DNA of 24,030 nt from UKL13-2 sp040006575 (lineage in GTDB: Bacteria; Pseudomonadota; Gammaproteobacteria; Burkholderiales; Usitatibacteraceae). A program made the position numbers and the translations under genes. Below the pieces are notes generated by a model. That model was given only the letters and a program-made list of their open reading frames with translations. It was not told the DNA's origin and did not search any database. The stretch spans positions 1-24,030 of the forward strand of contig JBDTWS010000041.1 of the NCBI GenBank assembly GCA_040006575.1, given 5' to 3'. The number at the start of each line of letters is the position of its first letter. The first letter of the stretch is position 1. Below are positions 1 through 8,077 of this stretch, one piece after another.

Positions 1-707
1 CGCTGTTTGCTGCGCCGCATAACCAGCCGATCACCTGGGACCACATGCTGCGCCAGACCAGCGACTGGCAGGGAACGCTGTGGGGAAAACCTGATTGGGC
101 CGACCGGCCGGTCGGCAAACCGGATGAATGGGCGGAGCGGAAACTTTACGAGCCGGGCACGCATTTCAAATACAACGATGTGCGGGTGAATGCGCTGGCG
201 CTGGCGACGCTGCAGGTTTGGCGCCGGCCGCTGCCGCAGGTGCTGCGCGAAAACCTGATGGACCCGATCGGTGCATCCAGCACCTGGCGCTGGCTGGGTT
301 ATGAAAATTCGTGGGTCGATGTCGATGGCCAGCGCATGCAATCCGTTTCCGGTGGCGGGCACTTTGGCGGCGGCATGTTTATCAACGCCTGGGACATGGC
401 GCGATTTGGCTATCTGTTCCTGCGTGAGGGCAAGTGGAAGGACCGCCAGATTGTGTCCCCCGAATGGATCCGCATGGCGCGGACACCCGGGGTCGCGAAT
501 CCCGAATACGGCCTCGCCAACTGGTACCTGAACCCCGATCGCAAGCGCCTGCCCGCTGCACCCGCATCGGCAGTGACGTTTGTGGGCAACGGCCAGAACA
601 TCATCTATGTCGATACCCAGAATGACCTGCTTATCGTGGTGCGCTGGATCGACACCACTGCGTCGCTGAACGAGTTCATCGGGAAAGTATTGGCGGCAGT
701 CCGGTGA
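1..707 (+). CDS. Serine hydrolase, beta-lactamase/class C-like family (3' part only)
   Basis: The frame is open from the first complete codon at base 3, so the gene begins outside the window. The visible 234 residues match the C-terminal half of beta-lactamase-related serine hydrolases (class C/esterase type). The segment ITWDHMLRQTSDWQG follows the catalytic SxxK helix in this family, and KYND sits where the YxN motif is expected. GGHFGGGMFINAWDMARFGYLFL is the usual glycine-rich turn and following helix. GNGQNIIYVD fits the third (HTG/KTG-like) motif strand. The nucleophile Ser-Lys pair lies upstream and cannot be checked. The stop overlaps the start of the CPBP gene (TGATG), suggesting co-translation. 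The substrate is unknown; peptidase, esterase or beta-lactam hydrolase activity cannot be told apart here. Confidence 0.85.
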   Translation, partial: LFAAPHNQPITWDHMLRQTSDWQGTLWGKPDWADRPVGKPDEWAERKLYEPGTHFKYNDVRVNALALATLQVWRRPLPQVLRENLMDPIGASSTWRWLGYENSWVDVDGQRMQSVSGGGHFGGGMFINAWDMARFGYLFLREGKWKDRQIVSPEWIRMARTPGVANPEYGLANWYLNPDRKRLPAAPASAVTFVGNGQNIIYVDTQNDLLIVVRWIDTTASLNEFIGKVLAAVR

Positions 708-1645
708 TGCAAGACGACAAGGACGACAAGGACAGGCAAGCCGATAAGGATAGGCAGGATGAACTGGACACGACGGACAAGAACGACAAGCAGCACCTGA
801 AGCCACGCGGGGAAGTCCAGCCCGATTTTCCATCGCTGCTGCAGGCCATCTACGTGCTGGTGCTGCTGTTCCTTGTAGACGTGCTGTTGATGGGCCTGTA
901 CATCGATACCTTCGGGCGCTTCGAGGACGGCGATCCCGTGGCCGCCAGCATCATTGTCATTGGCGGCAATACCATCGTGCTGACGGCGCTGATGTACATG
1001 AAGCGCCTGTCGCTGGCATCGTTGTTCCAGCCGGGTGACAACTCTGCGCGCGCCGTGCTGCTGGTGCTGACCCTTCCGGTAATGCTGGTCTCCGCAGGCA
1101 TGGCGGTGCTCATCGACGACCTTCTGCGGGTGATTTTGCTGGTGTTGCCGATGACGAAAGGCCAGTTCGAGATGTTTGATCGCGTCATGTCAGGCGGCAT
1201 GGTTTCGCTGCTGCTGCTGTGCGTGATCGCGCCGTTCGGGGAGGAGATGCTGTTTCGCGGCATTTTCCTGCGGAGTTTCAATCGCCAATACACGCCGGCG
1301 CAGGCCATCGTGTTTTCAAGCGCGCTGTTCGGCGTGTTTCATTTGAATATTTACCAGGCGACGGCGGCGTTTGCGGTCGGCGTCATCTGGGCGTGGATAG
1401 GCCTGCGATCGCGCTCCCTGTGGCCCTGCATCGTCGGCCATGCTTCGTACAACCTGTGTTGCTATTTGCTGGGGATCGCGCTGGCCGACAGCACACCTGC
1501 GGCGGCCGACAGTTCAGTTTTCAGCGGCGCGGCGCCCTTCATCCTCCAGGTGATTGCGGTCGCCTGCGTGTGGGCAGGTGGCCTCATGTTGTGGAAAATT
1601 CTCGGTGACGTGCGTGTACGACCGGCAGGTCCAGCCCCCGACTGA
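707..1645 (+). CDS. CPBP family intramembrane glutamic protease (CAAX protease-like)
   Basis: A 312-residue multi-pass membrane protein. It carries the CPBP (Abi/Rce1-like) motifs: GEEMLFRG with E179, E180 and R184; then FGVFHL with H212; then the last conserved segment CIVGHASYNL with H245 and N249. These Glu/His residues form the active site in the Rce1/CPBP family. The first 35 residues are a hydrophilic run very rich in D, K, R and Q before the first membrane segment at about 46-66. I chose ATG 707, which overlaps the upstream TGA; a GTG immediately before it (704) is an alternative. The coupling suggests function with the serine hydrolase. Members process peptides or confer bacteriocin self-immunity, but the substrate here is unknown. 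Confidence 0.88.
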   Translation: MQDDKDDKDRQADKDRQDELDTTDKNDKQHLKPRGEVQPDFPSLLQAIYVLVLLFLVDVLLMGLYIDTFGRFEDGDPVAASIIVIGGNTIVLTALMYMKRLSLASLFQPGDNSARAVLLVLTLPVMLVSAGMAVLIDDLLRVILLVLPMTKGQFEMFDRVMSGGMVSLLLLCVIAPFGEEMLFRGIFLRSFNRQYTPAQAIVFSSALFGVFHLNIYQATAAFAVGVIWAWIGLRSRSLWPCIVGHASYNLCCYLLGIALADSTPAAADSSVFSGAAPFILQVIAVACVWAGGLMLWKILGDVRVRPAGPAPD

Positions 1646-1663
1646 GCGCGCCGGGCACATCGA

Positions 1664-1682
1664 CTGCGGGCGCGGCCCGCAG
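1664..1682 (+). terminator. GC-rich hairpin after the CPBP gene
   Basis: CTGCGGGC and GCCCGCAG form an 8-bp stem around a 3-nt loop, 18 bases past the CPBP stop. No T-run follows on either strand, so it is only terminator-like. Confidence 0.35.
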
Positions 1683-1735
1683 GCTGAAAATGGCTGTGAA
1701 GCCGCGCCAGTCAACGAGTTTTGTCATTCAATTCG

Positions 1736-1747
1736 CGCAAATTTGCG
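1736..1747. promoter_or_regulatory. Perfect 12-bp palindrome upstream of the DUF1266 gene
   Basis: CGCAAATTTGCG is a perfect palindrome about 140 bases before the chosen DUF1266 start. A TTGTCA hexamer lies just upstream (near 1721). It could be an operator in the promoter region. No binding protein can be named from sequence, and chance is not excluded. Confidence 0.25.
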
Positions 1748-1884
1748 GAAAATAACCGCGGCCCCCAGCGGATATGGCAATCCGTAGGTCTGCTGTATGC
1801 ACGGGAAACGGAAGATGGCGGTTGTCCGGTTGTTCTTCGGATATCGACTTTTTCCTAACTTCAAATACGCGCACACCTACACTC

Positions 1885-2715
1885 ATGAATGATGCTTACC
1901 TGGTTCCTTTCCTGTACACCGGCGGCACGCTGCTGGTGATGATTTCTGCGCTGTGGCTGGTCAATATCGCTTTCGGGTTCTTTGATGAGACCACATCGCT
2001 CACACGCGAGCAGGCCGCAAAGCTGGCGCTGGCGGCGCCCTATTTCGCGGCGCACTTTTTTTCATACGACACACTGCAAGGCAAGCGGCCGTTGGCGCGC
2101 CAGTGGATTCGTGGCCTGATGTACTTCGATTGGGACATAAAGTCGCGAGCTTCAGCACTTGAGACGCTTGAATGGTTGGCCGCCGCTGGTTCGCGAGCGA
2201 CTACCGGCGCGGAAAATTTCGGCGTCCGCAGTTCCGGCGCAACACTAACGCCTTCGTTTTTTCTCGCCGTTCCGCCATTGCCCGGCGTGCCTTTCCCGCT
2301 GCCGCCGTCAAAACCATATCGCCCTGGTCCCCAGCCTCCCGCCCCACCACAATCGCCCCCACCATCACGCCATGTAGAGTTTCGCGCATTGCTGGCGTGG
2401 GACCTGATGCGGCTGGTTTTTGTGGCCCGTTGCTGCGCGAGCGTCGGCCTCATCGAGCCGGGGGATTTGTGGCGGTACGCAGACAGGGCGGCGCGCAATG
2501 CCGAACATCATTTTGACAACTGGGCGGAATGGTCTGCGGCATTCCTGCAAGGCCGGCGGATGTGGACACGCGACGTCAATGCCGGCTATGCCTGTGTCGT
2601 CAAGAGACTGCTGGCATCGCGCACTAGTGTCTGGAATCGCGTGAAGTGGGAGGAGGCTCTCGGCGTTGCGCCTGCGCAAAGCGCACAGGTCGATTTTCGC
2701 GTCGCCATGGCCTGA
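1885..2715 (+). CDS. DUF1266 domain protein with N-terminal membrane segment
   Basis: A 276-residue protein. The N-terminus has one hydrophobic segment (about residues 4-30). It is followed by a region beginning LTREQAAKLALAAPYFA and a C-terminal block, WDLMRLVFVARCCASVGLI through WSAAFLQGRRMW, that has the pattern of DUF1266 proteins (WD at the start of the helix, then a conserved W...F..GR..W). The function of DUF1266 is unknown. A proline-rich insert (about residues 128-156, with repeated PP) separates the two parts and looks like a linker. The frame opens at 1774, but those residues look non-coding and neither start has a clear ribosome site, so ATG 1885 is a judgement. It stands alone between the CPBP gene and a strong terminator. 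Confidence 0.72.
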   Translation: MNDAYLVPFLYTGGTLLVMISALWLVNIAFGFFDETTSLTREQAAKLALAAPYFAAHFFSYDTLQGKRPLARQWIRGLMYFDWDIKSRASALETLEWLAAAGSRATTGAENFGVRSSGATLTPSFFLAVPPLPGVPFPLPPSKPYRPGPQPPAPPQSPPPSRHVEFRALLAWDLMRLVFVARCCASVGLIEPGDLWRYADRAARNAEHHFDNWAEWSAAFLQGRRMWTRDVNAGYACVVKRLLASRTSVWNRVKWEEALGVAPAQSAQVDFRVAMA

Positions 2716-2755
2716 CTGCGTTCAAGGATGCCTTAAGGCGAAAGCCAAAACGTTC

Positions 2756-2787
2756 GCGCCCTGCCGGTTCATCCGGCAGGGCGCTTT
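2756..2787. terminator. Strong hairpin between convergent DUF1266 and hemerythrin genes
   Basis: GCGCCCTGCCGG and CCGGCAGGGCGC form a perfect 12-bp stem around TTCAT. A short TTT follows on the + strand. On the - strand the hairpin is followed by GAACGTTTTGG. It lies between two convergent genes, so it probably stops transcription from both sides. Confidence 0.75.
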
Positions 2788-2811
2788 CACATGGATGGTG
2801 CAGAAAAAATT

Positions 2812-3381
2812 TCAGCGCGGTGCGGCGATCGTATCGCTGACGACGCGCAGGCGATCCCAGAAAGAGGGATTCTTCGGGTCGCCCGTCGGCGCGTCGAAAG
2901 CCAACCGGCCCGACTGCAATTCCTGTTTACGCGCGGCCATCTCTTCACCGAGTGTATCCAGGTCGAGACCTGACTTGCGTGTTTTCGGAAACATATCGGT
3001 TTCCTCTTCCTTGACGTGGTGCTCGATGTATTCGCCCAGCACCGTGAACTTCGCGCAGGTCATTGGCGCACCCGCCGAGGAATTTTCGATTTGCGCGATG
3101 AGGTCCTTCGCACCGGCGTGCTCGACTTCGGCCTCGTTGAGTAGATCGTCTTCGTCGCGTAGCGCCTTGCGCACGGCGGGATAAAAAATTTCTTCTTCAA
3201 TGGCCATGTGGACTTTCAATTCCTCGCAGGCGACATCCATCAATTCCTGCTTCAGCTCGACGTAATCGTCTTCATTGGCCTCGGCAAATTTCTTGAATTC
3301 GTCAAACAGGCCTTTCACCCGCTTGTGGTCGTCCATCAACATGCTCACTGCGTCTTTGGTGGGTTGGTCTTTACTGGCCAT
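2812..3381 (-). CDS. Hemerythrin domain (HHE) protein
   Basis: A 189-residue cytoplasmic four-helix hemerythrin-like protein. The di-iron ligand set is visible in order: H19 (DDHKRVKGLF), H58 and E62 (VHMAIEEEIFYP), H88 (EVEHAG), H121/H122 and E126 (YIEHHVKEEETDMFP). Such proteins bind O2 or NO or buffer iron and oxidative stress; which applies here is not visible. I chose ATG 3381 because AGGAG precedes it at good distance. The frame stays open to 3480, but the extra residues do not look like protein of this family. The neighbours (catalase, DUF3606) support a stress-response role. A strong hairpin follows the stop. Confidence 0.92.
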   Translation of the reverse strand: MASKDQPTKDAVSMLMDDHKRVKGLFDEFKKFAEANEDDYVELKQELMDVACEELKVHMAIEEEIFYPAVRKALRDEDDLLNEAEVEHAGAKDLIAQIENSSAGAPMTCAKFTVLGEYIEHHVKEEETDMFPKTRKSGLDLDTLGEEMAARKQELQSGRLAFDAPTGDPKNPSFWDRLRVVSDTIAAPR

Positions 3382-3575
3382 GATGGCTCCTGTCAGGTTG
3401 GGTTGGTGATGGCGGCATTGCACTTCCACTGGCCGCGCGGGTTGTTGCTTTCGTTGCTTTGTTCCAAGCGTGCGCTTCACTTTTTCGCGGCGCTGCAGGA
3501 TGCGATCACTTCAATGCGTGAGACGCGGTGGCATTCGGTAATTCGAGGGCGGCATGCACGATATCAGCACTTGCG

Positions 3576-3749
3576 TCACCGGGTGAGATAGAGCTCCAGG
3601 TCACTGATCATCGGTCCCACCTGCTGAATTGCCTTCAGCAAGGTGTCCGCACTGACGCGAAATTTGAGCCCCCAATAGCCGAGCTCGTCGCGGTTGGTGG
3701 CGTCGATGCGTACGTCGGGGGGCAGTGCGTCAATGAGGTTGGGATTCAT
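3576..3749 (-). CDS. DUF3606 domain small protein
   Basis: A 57-residue protein from ATG 3749. The pattern D-x2-R-I at residues 11-15, then ELGYWGLKFRVSADTLLKAIQQVGPMISDLELYL, is the DUF3606 signature: a YW pair, a short helix, then a vG..v..yL ending. Its length is normal for the family. The function is unknown; genes of this family are common next to stress genes in proteobacteria. The frame extends to 3800, but AAAGG before ATG 3749 and the family start support the shorter form. Confidence 0.82.
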   Translation of the reverse strand: MNPNLIDALPPDVRIDATNRDELGYWGLKFRVSADTLLKAIQQVGPMISDLELYLTR

Positions 3750-3842
3750 GTGCCGTTGAGCCTTTCTTCGCGGTGAAGTTGGAAGAAATATAACGGTCAC
3801 AAAACAGCGGCTCTGTCGGAATCCTTTGGATTCGGAGTGTTG

Positions 3843-3859
3843 AAAACTCCTACAAGGAG
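3843..3859. promoter_or_regulatory. TCCTACA motif in a short palindrome
   Basis: CTCCT-ACA-AGGAG lies in the gap upstream of the DUF3606 gene, next to a second small palindrome, GAATCC-TTT-GGATTC. The core TCCTACA is the one found in the two promoters at 8304-8341 and 8670-8707. No -10 element sits at the same 21-nt distance here, so its role is open. Confidence 0.3.
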
Positions 3860-3988
3860 CTGCCCCCGCATTTAGAGACGCAATGCGCGGAGATCACGGC
3901 GGCAGCGTACGTCACGGCGGTTCCTGAAGGGACTGTGAAAGGACCATGTTCACGCACTCGCGCAATGCGGCAGGCACAACACGAAGCG

Positions 3989-4390
3989 TCAGGTCTCCTT
4001 GACGTCGATCGCCGCAACCGCGCCTTGCGCTGCAAACCAGGGCATCAGTTTCTCGGTGAAACAGGTCCGGCACAAGTCGTAACTGATGCGCTGGTCGCGA
4101 CCGCCGCGCGGACCCTGCACACTGGAGAAATCCTCGATGGTCACGCGGTCGGTGTTGTCGGGACGCAGGTGGTCAATTTGCGCGTAGCAGAGATCACACG
4201 TTTCCTTGACGATCTCGTGGATGATGCGATGGCCGATTTTGACGTCAGCGAAGTGTTTCACAACTTCCCCAAGCGGAGGGCCGCAAATCTCAACGCGGCA
4301 CGGGATTAAATCAATCGCGTACTTTACGCCAACGCATTCCGGTTGCAAAGCGGGCGCCCCCTGCGCAAGAACGCCAGCAACAAAATTCAT
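3989..4390 (-). CDS. Uncharacterised protein with two CxxC pairs (possible zinc ribbon)
   Basis: I do not recognise this 133-residue protein. The C-terminal half carries ETCDLCYAQ and, about 37 residues later, YDLCRTCFTEKLMPWFAAQG. The two CxxC pairs could bind one zinc ion. The N-terminal 40 residues look less protein-like. A GTG at 4261, preceded by GGGGAAG, would give a 90-residue form containing only the CxxC region. It begins 38 bases downstream of the catalase stop on the same strand and may be the last gene of that operon. The overlapping + strand frame lacks family resemblance. The function is unknown. Confidence 0.5.
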   Translation of the reverse strand: MNFVAGVLAQGAPALQPECVGVKYAIDLIPCRVEICGPPLGEVVKHFADVKIGHRIIHEIVKETCDLCYAQIDHLRPDNTDRVTIEDFSSVQGPRGGRDQRISYDLCRTCFTEKLMPWFAAQGAVAAIDVKET

Positions 4391-4428
4391 ACATCAACAA
4401 AACAAATAACACCTAATCCCTGCGATCT

Positions 4429-6810
4429 TCACACACGCGGCGGATCGGCATCACGTTCGAAATGCCGGTGACGCGCGATCGCCTCAATAAACGCCGCAAC
4501 GGGTTGGCCAGGTTTCCTGGCGCTGCCCACAATAATTCCCGGATCCGCCTTGCCTCCCGGCAAGATGGCCGGAATGCCGCATTCCTCAAGCAATTGCTCC
4601 GCCTGTCCCATTGCGAGAATCGACTTGCAATGACGGTAGGCGTCTTTAAGGAATTCCGCGAAATGCCCGTCAGCGAGCAGCGCTTGCAGTGCGGCATCAC
4701 CCTCGGGGATCGCGACCGCGTCGAACACCACAGAGGGCGAATTCTCCAGCGAGGAATCGGCCGTGACGATGGTGCCATCGTCACCCTTGATGTCGCCAAT
4801 ATGCAGCCCCACCATCCGGGGCACGCCACCGGCGCGCGTGACTGCATTGGCGATCGACTTCAAACTTGCCGTCGATACACCATTTGCCACCACGATGGCC
4901 ACTTTGCGCGTGCGTACGCGGTCGGTACCCGGCACGCTCGCTTCGGATAGAGATTTAGCGGTTTTCACTTCAGGTTTGGGCGTGCGCTCGATGGCACGCG
5001 GCATGGCCGGTGGAACGCTTGCCATGCCCAGGCCCTTCGCTACCTTGGCCGCGAGGGGTTCCGATGCATTACGTAGCGAAGACAGCATTCGCTCCCGAAT
5101 CGCAGGCACGCTGACCTTGCTCAATTCAAATCGGAACGCCGCCGCGATGTGCGCCTGGTCGGTGGCTGACTGGCTTTCATAGAACAGCGCTGCCTGGTTG
5201 TAATGCTCGGCGAATTTTTCCGGCTTGCCGCGCACCTTGTCTTCTTCCACCGGCTGCGGAAAACTCACAAAGCCTTTCGCCCCGGCCTGGAACGGACAGC
5301 CGCCACCCAGGGAATTCGGCTCGTACGCGACACGGCCGCGGTTGAGCGCCTGGCGATGGATGCCGTCGCGCTGGTTATTGTTCACCGGCACCACCGGCGA
5401 ATTCACCGGGATTTCGTGGAAGTTGGCGCCGCCCAGTCGCGTGATCTGCGTGTCCACGTAAGAGTGGATGCGACCCGCGAGCAACGGATCGTTGCTGAAA
5501 TCGATTCCCGGAATCACGTGGGCGGTGCAAAAGGCCACCTGCTCGGTCTCGGCGAAAAAGTTGTCGGGGTTGCGGTTGAGGACCATGCGTCCCACCGGCT
5601 TGATCGGCACCAGTTCCTCGGGAATCAGCTTGGTGGCGTCGAGGATGTCGAAGCTGAATTTGTCGGCTTCGGCTTCAGTGAACATCTGCAGGCCCAGTTC
5701 CCATTCGGGATAGTTGCCCGATTCAATCGCTTCCCACAGGTCACGCCGGTGAAAATCGGGATCGGCACCAGAAATTTTTACCGCTTCATCCCAGACCAGC
5801 GAATGCACGCCCAGCAGCGGCTTCCAGTGGAATTTGCAGAATACCGATTCGCCGGCCGCATTGACCAAGCGAAAGGTGTGTACGCCGAATCCCTGCATCA
5901 TGCGATAGCTGCGCGGAATGGCGCGATCCGACATCACCCACATCAGCATGTGCGTCGATTCCGGCATCAGTGACACGAAGTCCCAGAAGGTGTCGTGCGC
6001 GGAGGCGGCTTGCGGCATGCCGTGATGCGGTTCCGGTTTTACGGCGTGCACCAGGTCGGGAAATTTCATCGCGTCCTGAATGAAGAACACCGGCATGTTG
6101 TTGCCGACCAGGTCCCAGTTGCCTTCATCGGTGTAGAACTTGACGGCAAAGCCGCGCACGTCACGTGCGGTGTCCTTGGAGCCGCGCTCGCCGGCGACGG
6201 TGGAGAAGCGTACGAACACCGGTGTTATTTTTCCCTTCGCCTGCAACGGTGCGGCGCGGGTGATCTTGCTGAAATTGCCGTAGCTCTCAAAAAATCCGTG
6301 TGCCCCCGAACCGCGCGCGTGGACGATGCGCTCGGGAATGCGCTCGTGATCGAAGTGGGTAATTTTTTCGCGGAGGATGAAATCCTCCAGTAGCGTCGGG
6401 CCGCGCAGTCCCGCTTTCAGCGAACTCTGGTTGTCGCCGATGGGTACGCCCTGGTTGGTGGTGAGCACCTGTCCGCTGGCGTCGCCACGTGAGCGTTCCA
6501 GGTGGCCCGGAACGGGTGTGCCCGGTGGCGTTGCCTTGCCCGTCTTGGCGCTGGCATTGGTTTCGCTGGCGGTACTTGCGCTTAGCGCAGCCGAACCGAG
6601 CTTTACTACTTTCCCGGCAGGTGGCGAAACCGCATTGTCATGCCCGTATTCGAGCGCCTTGTTGGTGTTTGCGGGGCGTGCGGCAACGACCGGGTTTATC
6701 GCGTCGCCCTGTAGCACGCATACATCAGGCGTGGCGATTTTTGCGGATTTGCTTTTCGGCGCAGCAGTAGGGGATTTTTTTGCGGATGCTGCTTTCTTGC
6801 TGGCGGCCAT
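4429..6810 (-). CDS. katE: Large-subunit catalase, HPII (KatE) type
   Basis: A 793-residue heme catalase that dismutates H2O2, of the large-subunit clade with a C-terminal flavodoxin/DJ-1-like domain. The distal His is H164 (RIVHARGSGAHG), the distal Asn N237 (LVGNNMPVFF) and the proximal Tyr Y451 (AGRIHSYVDTQ). The spacings equal those of E. coli HPII (H128, N201, Y415). The residue matching HPII His392 is Cys428 (VAFCTAHVIPG), so the HPII His-Tyr crosslink cannot form. The C-terminal domain covers about residues 640-785 (RKVAIVVANG to AAFIEAIARH). The first 25 residues are Lys/Ala/Ser-rich. ATG 6810 has GAGGAA five bases upstream. It probably shares a transcript with the glycine-zipper gene 80 bases upstream. 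Confidence 0.95.
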   Translation of the reverse strand: MAASKKAASAKKSPTAAPKSKSAKIATPDVCVLQGDAINPVVAARPANTNKALEYGHDNAVSPPAGKVVKLGSAALSASTASETNASAKTGKATPPGTPVPGHLERSRGDASGQVLTTNQGVPIGDNQSSLKAGLRGPTLLEDFILREKITHFDHERIPERIVHARGSGAHGFFESYGNFSKITRAAPLQAKGKITPVFVRFSTVAGERGSKDTARDVRGFAVKFYTDEGNWDLVGNNMPVFFIQDAMKFPDLVHAVKPEPHHGMPQAASAHDTFWDFVSLMPESTHMLMWVMSDRAIPRSYRMMQGFGVHTFRLVNAAGESVFCKFHWKPLLGVHSLVWDEAVKISGADPDFHRRDLWEAIESGNYPEWELGLQMFTEAEADKFSFDILDATKLIPEELVPIKPVGRMVLNRNPDNFFAETEQVAFCTAHVIPGIDFSNDPLLAGRIHSYVDTQITRLGGANFHEIPVNSPVVPVNNNQRDGIHRQALNRGRVAYEPNSLGGGCPFQAGAKGFVSFPQPVEEDKVRGKPEKFAEHYNQAALFYESQSATDQAHIAAAFRFELSKVSVPAIRERMLSSLRNASEPLAAKVAKGLGMASVPPAMPRAIERTPKPEVKTAKSLSEASVPGTDRVRTRKVAIVVANGVSTASLKSIANAVTRAGGVPRMVGLHIGDIKGDDGTIVTADSSLENSPSVVFDAVAIPEGDAALQALLADGHFAEFLKDAYRHCKSILAMGQAEQLLEECGIPAILPGGKADPGIIVGSARKPGQPVAAFIEAIARHRHFERDADPPRV

Positions 6811-6845
6811 GGGTTCCTCGTAGGTAGGCGTGTGGCGGCAGGTCA

Positions 6846-6864
6846 CGCGCCTCTGCCAGGCGCG
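6846..6864 (-). other. Small hairpin between the glycine-zipper gene and katE
   Basis: CGCGCCT and AGGCGCG form a 7-bp stem with a 5-nt loop inside the 80-base gap between the two genes. No T-run follows. It could be an RNA processing or stability element, or chance. Confidence 0.25.
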
Positions 6865-6890
6865 GTTCTTTGCGGTGAGGGTTTAATTCA

Positions 6891-7403
6891 TCAGGCGGGA
6901 CGGCCCCATCCGCGGTCGACACGGTTCCATGCGGCTTCTGCGGCAAGGCGAACCTCGGACCACGGTGCATCGATTTCAGACTTGGTGAGGATGTAGTCAG
7001 CGGCGAGGTCGCCTTCGGCTTCTGCAAAAGTGCGGCCGTCGAAGCGCACGCGTCCTTCCCAGCCGGCACGGAAACCGGGGGCGTAATATTCGTACGCCTT
7101 GCCTTCGGCATAGAACGGCTCGCGCAAATAAGTCTCGCGCCAATATATTTCCTCCGCCGTCGGATTCACCGTTTCGGCCAGGCCCTTGCCAGTCAATCCG
7201 CCCGCCACGGCGCCGACGGCCGCGCCGATGACGCTGCCGACGGGACCACCAACCACCATGCCCAGTGCAGCGCCGGCCAAGCCGGCGGAAGCCGCACCGG
7301 CGCCGGTGCCGAGCGGATGCGCACCGGGTGTGCCGGTGAGTGGATCACGATTCAACTCTTCTTCGTTGGCGACGACGGTCTTGGTGGAAATCTTTGTGTT
7401 CAT
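6891..7403 (-). CDS. Glycine-zipper domain protein
   Basis: A 170-residue protein. After a hydrophilic N-terminus (residues 1-30, including GTPGAHPLGTGAG) comes a long Gly/Ala-rich stretch (about 32-74). It has repeated GxxxG spacing (GMVVGGPVGSVIGAAVGAVAGG), typical of glycine-zipper membrane-inserting segments. The C-terminal part is hydrophilic, with YWRETYLREPFY and YEYYAPGFRAGWEGR, a pattern I associate with uncharacterised proteobacterial glycine-zipper proteins. The ATG has AGGAG eight bases upstream. It sits directly before katE on the same strand, suggesting joint stress expression. No enzymatic function is evident. Confidence 0.8.
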   Translation of the reverse strand: MNTKISTKTVVANEEELNRDPLTGTPGAHPLGTGAGAASAGLAGAALGMVVGGPVGSVIGAAVGAVAGGLTGKGLAETVNPTAEEIYWRETYLREPFYAEGKAYEYYAPGFRAGWEGRVRFDGRTFAEAEGDLAADYILTKSEIDAPWSEVRLAAEAAWNRVDRGWGRPA

Positions 7404-7444
7404 TTGGAACTCCTGGTGGGCATTGCGGGACTGCGGAATGAGAG

Positions 7445-7499
7445 CCGGCGCGGCTTACAAGCCATAAATGCTCGTTAGACCGCGCCGGTGCTTGAGTTT
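7445..7499. repeat. Dispersed intergenic hairpin repeat, copy A
   Basis: CCGGCGCGG (7445-7453) pairs perfectly with CCGCGCCGG (7480-7488) around a 26-nt loop containing ATAAATG. It is followed by GGTGCTTGAGTTT, which recurs exactly in copy B (12980-12992). It lies between two - strand genes and may also end transcription of the upstream one. Confidence 0.6.
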
Positions 7500-7549
7500 G
7501 TTGTGTCTTATTTCAGAATCAACAGACGGGCCAATCAGCAAATCGAAGA

Positions 7550-7846
7550 CTAGTAACCTTTTTCCGACTGATAGCTTTCGCCGCCGCCGACACTGGCGCT
7601 GCTTCCCGGGGACGAGGACGCAAAGCTTTGCGCCGGGCCATTGGCGGATGCGTGTTGAATGCCGGATTCCTGGTCCAGGTACCCGGACACAATGAACAAG
7701 GCTGCCACCAGCAACGCGGCCACCCACGTCCAGCCATCGCTCATCGAGCCTTCGCCTTGGTCACCGCCGGGCGTGCGGTGGGACGCGCGAAAGTCGTTAT
7801 CGCTGATGCGCTTGTCTGGTGTGACGAAATCGGTTCCCAGTTCCAT
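7550..7846 (-). CDS. Small single-pass membrane protein, uncharacterised
   Basis: A 98-residue protein from ATG 7846, which has GAGGAAA six bases upstream. The N-terminal 35 residues are hydrophilic. One membrane segment follows (WTWVAALLVAALFIVSGYL, about 38-56), then a Ser/Gly-rich tail (SFASSSPGSSASVGGGESYQ). I do not recognise a family. The frame runs to 8167, but upstream residues look non-coding and cross a terminator. Repeat copy A separates it from the glycine-zipper gene. It belongs to the same - strand stress cluster by position only. Confidence 0.65.
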   Translation of the reverse strand: MELGTDFVTPDKRISDNDFRASHRTPGGDQGEGSMSDGWTWVAALLVAALFIVSGYLDQESGIQHASANGPAQSFASSSPGSSASVGGGESYQSEKGY

Positions 7847-8048
7847 GATGTTTCCTCGAGATAGTTCGTGACCGCTATGCTTTTGCAGGGTGGGAAAAGT
7901 GTGCTGCCGCTTCCCTTGCTCCACCTTGCACAATGCGTCAGGCATGGCGAGATTCTCGCGTTCCACGGGCGCATTGCGTGTAGGCGGTTTGCGCAAGCTT
8001 TCGTCGGATAACGCTGCGATACGCAGACGGCGGAAAATAAAAAAACCT

Positions 8049-8077
8049 AAAAAAAAGCCCCGCAGTCGCGGGGCTTT
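8049..8077 (-). terminator. Intrinsic terminator for a minus-strand transcript
   Basis: On the - strand AAAGCCCCGC and GCGGGGCTTT form a 10-bp stem with a 4-nt loop, running into eight consecutive T. On the + strand no T-run follows, so it acts on leftward transcription. No convincing gene ends here, which implies an untranslated transcript from upstream. Confidence 0.85.

Noticed and set aside
3935..4309. 124-aa + strand frame opposite the double-CxxC gene
   Set aside because: No recognisable pattern; the - strand CxxC arrangement is more protein-like.
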